Below are positions 63,092-64,000 of a stretch of DNA of 64,000 nt, in pieces. The DNA is taken from positions 1-64,000 of the forward strand of contig NZ_QKPO01000005.1 in assembly GCF_003258355.1 (NCBI RefSeq), given 5' to 3'. Positions within the stretch are counted from its first letter, which is position 1, and each line of letters starts with the position of its first letter. This DNA comes from Confluentibacter sediminis. GTDB lineage: Bacteria > Bacteroidota > Bacteroidia > Flavobacteriales > Flavobacteriaceae. Below the pieces are notes generated by a model. That model worked only from the letters and a program-made list of their open reading frames with translations. It was not told where the DNA came from and made no database searches. The position numbers were made by a program, and so were the translations under genes.

Positions 63092-64000
63092 CTACTTGTT
63101 ATTTTTTATTTCATTAATTGAATCTCCAGAGGTTCTTGCATCAGCACCAGTTCCTACTAAACTTCCGCCTGCTTCCCTAATCTTTTTATAGCGTTCACCT
63201 GAAGATTTTAAAATGGTTTTAACTTCGGCTTGGGCAATTACTGGGAATGTTCTTGAGTATAGTAAGAATAAGACAAAGAAGAATCCAATAGTTCCAATAA
63301 AAATCCCTATATCAACAAATGTAGGAGAGAACATGGTCCAAGAAGACGGTAAATAATCTCTGTGCAATGATGTTACAATGATAACAAAACGCTCAAACCA
63401 CATACCTATGTTTACAATGATCGATATAAAGAATGAAAACATGATACTTGTTCTTAATTTCTTAAACCACATAAATTGTGGAGAAAATACATTACATGTC
63501 ATCATTGACCAATAAGCCCACCAGTAAGGTCCTGTTGCTCTATTAAGGAAAGCATATTGTTCATATTCTACTCCAGAATACCAAGCGATAAATAACTCAG
63601 TAATGTAAGCCACACCAACAATAGATCCCGTAATCATGATTACGATGTTCATTAATTCGATATGTTGTACCGTGATGTAGTCTTCAAGGTTACATACTTT
63701 TCTCATGATGATAAGTAATGTGTTTACCATAGCAAATCCTGAGAATACTGCTCCAGCAACAAAGTATGGAGGGAAAATGGTTGTATGCCATCCTGGTATA
63801 ACCGATGTTGCAAAGTCAAACGATACAATCGTATGTACAGAAAGTACAAGTGGTGTTGCTAAACCTGCAAGAACTAAAGATACTTCTTCAAAACGTTGCC
63901 AATCTTTAGCTCTACCAGACCATCCAAAACTTAATAATGAATATATTTTCTTTTGGAAAGGCTTAACGGCTCTATCACGAATCATAGCAAAATCTGGAAG
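63092..64000 (-). CDS. Alternative Complex III subunit ActC (NrfD family), 5' part outside the window
   Basis: About 303 C-terminal residues of an NrfD-type membrane subunit; the frame stays open to the window edge ([13 protein letters not shown]...) so the start is missing. Multiple helices with [29 protein letters not shown] and [19 protein letters not shown] are typical of ActC, a quinol-binding part of the complex. Stop is 3 bp from actD. Confidence 0.93.
   Translation of the reverse strand, partial: LPDFAMIRDRAVKPFQKKIYSLLSFGWSGRAKDWQRFEEVSLVLAGLATPLVLSVHTIVSFDFATSVIPGWHTTIFPPYFVAGAVFSGFAMVNTLLIIMRKVCNLEDYITVQHIELMNIVIMITGSIVGVAYITELFIAWYSGVEYEQYAFLNRATGPYWWAYWSMMTCNVFSPQFMWFKKLRTSIMFSFFISIIVNIGMWFERFVIIVTSLHRDYLPSSWTMFSPTFVDIGIFIGTIGFFFVLFLLYSRTFPVIAQAEVKTILKSSGERYKKIREAGGSLVGTGADARTSGDSINEIKNNK

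Noticed and set aside
1-64000. CRISPR array, rRNA genes, complete insertion sequence or prophage
   Set aside because: No regularly spaced repeats, rRNA motifs, transposase with terminal repeats or phage genes were seen.

Overview
The window looks like a chromosome segment of a low-GC member of the Flavobacteriaceae (Bacteroidetes). The supporting markers are a 2404-residue SprA (type IX secretion translocon), a PorP/SprF-type protein, Alternative Complex III next to a caa3-type oxidase, flavobacterial TonB proteins, and promoters of the TTG-N18-20-TAnnTTTG type. Species cannot be named from the sequence.

Region 1 (1-5.8 kb, all + strand) is accessory. Small orphan genes (exported proteins, a DKNY-repeat lipoprotein, two tiny membrane proteins, a truncated DUF2199 gene) are separated by imperfect palindromic elements that behave like integron-type cassette boundaries, plus a ~115-bp near-identical direct repeat. 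It ends with a compact Crp/Fnr regulator - darcynin - SDR - DoxX operon.

Region 2 (5.9-14.0 kb, all - strand) is a coherent putative copper-acquisition locus. In transcription order it holds a Cys-motif small protein, a YtkA/FixH-like lipoprotein, an OprC/NosA-like TonB receptor with CxxxM and HxM motifs, an MbnP-like lipoprotein, an MbnH/MauG-like di-haem protein, a SCO protein, a second Cys-motif small protein, an AraC regulator and an exported Fe/Mn superoxide dismutase. This is the best candidate for a little-described system here.

Region 3 (14.4-28.3 kb, mostly +) holds tRNA-Leu(UAG), an M20 dipeptidase, a DoxX-like protein, an EamA transporter, a BlaI/BlaR1-type pair with a triple operator, DUF4407, STAS and DUF4440 proteins, a PorP/SprF protein, an Nfu protein with a duplicated N-domain, a YyaL-type protein and an MscS channel.

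Region 4 (28.3-42.2 kb, -) holds TsaB, a five-gene MacAB-TolC-like exporter, and the assembly half of the terminal oxidase: haem O synthase, two subunit III proteins, subunit IV, SCO, a SCO-like protein without the Cys motif, DUF420 and a CxxC membrane protein. Two TonB paralogues follow.

Region 5 (42.2-57.4 kb, mostly -) holds VanZ, GcvH, SprA, RuvA, a malic enzyme, an Omp85-like outer membrane protein (+), QueG and RuvB.

Region 6 (57.7-64 kb, -) holds the catalytic half of the respiratory chain: Alternative Complex III genes actC (cut by the window end), actD, actE and actF, then oxidase subunits II and I. The copper locus, the SCO proteins and the CuA/CuB oxidase give the window a shared copper and respiration theme.
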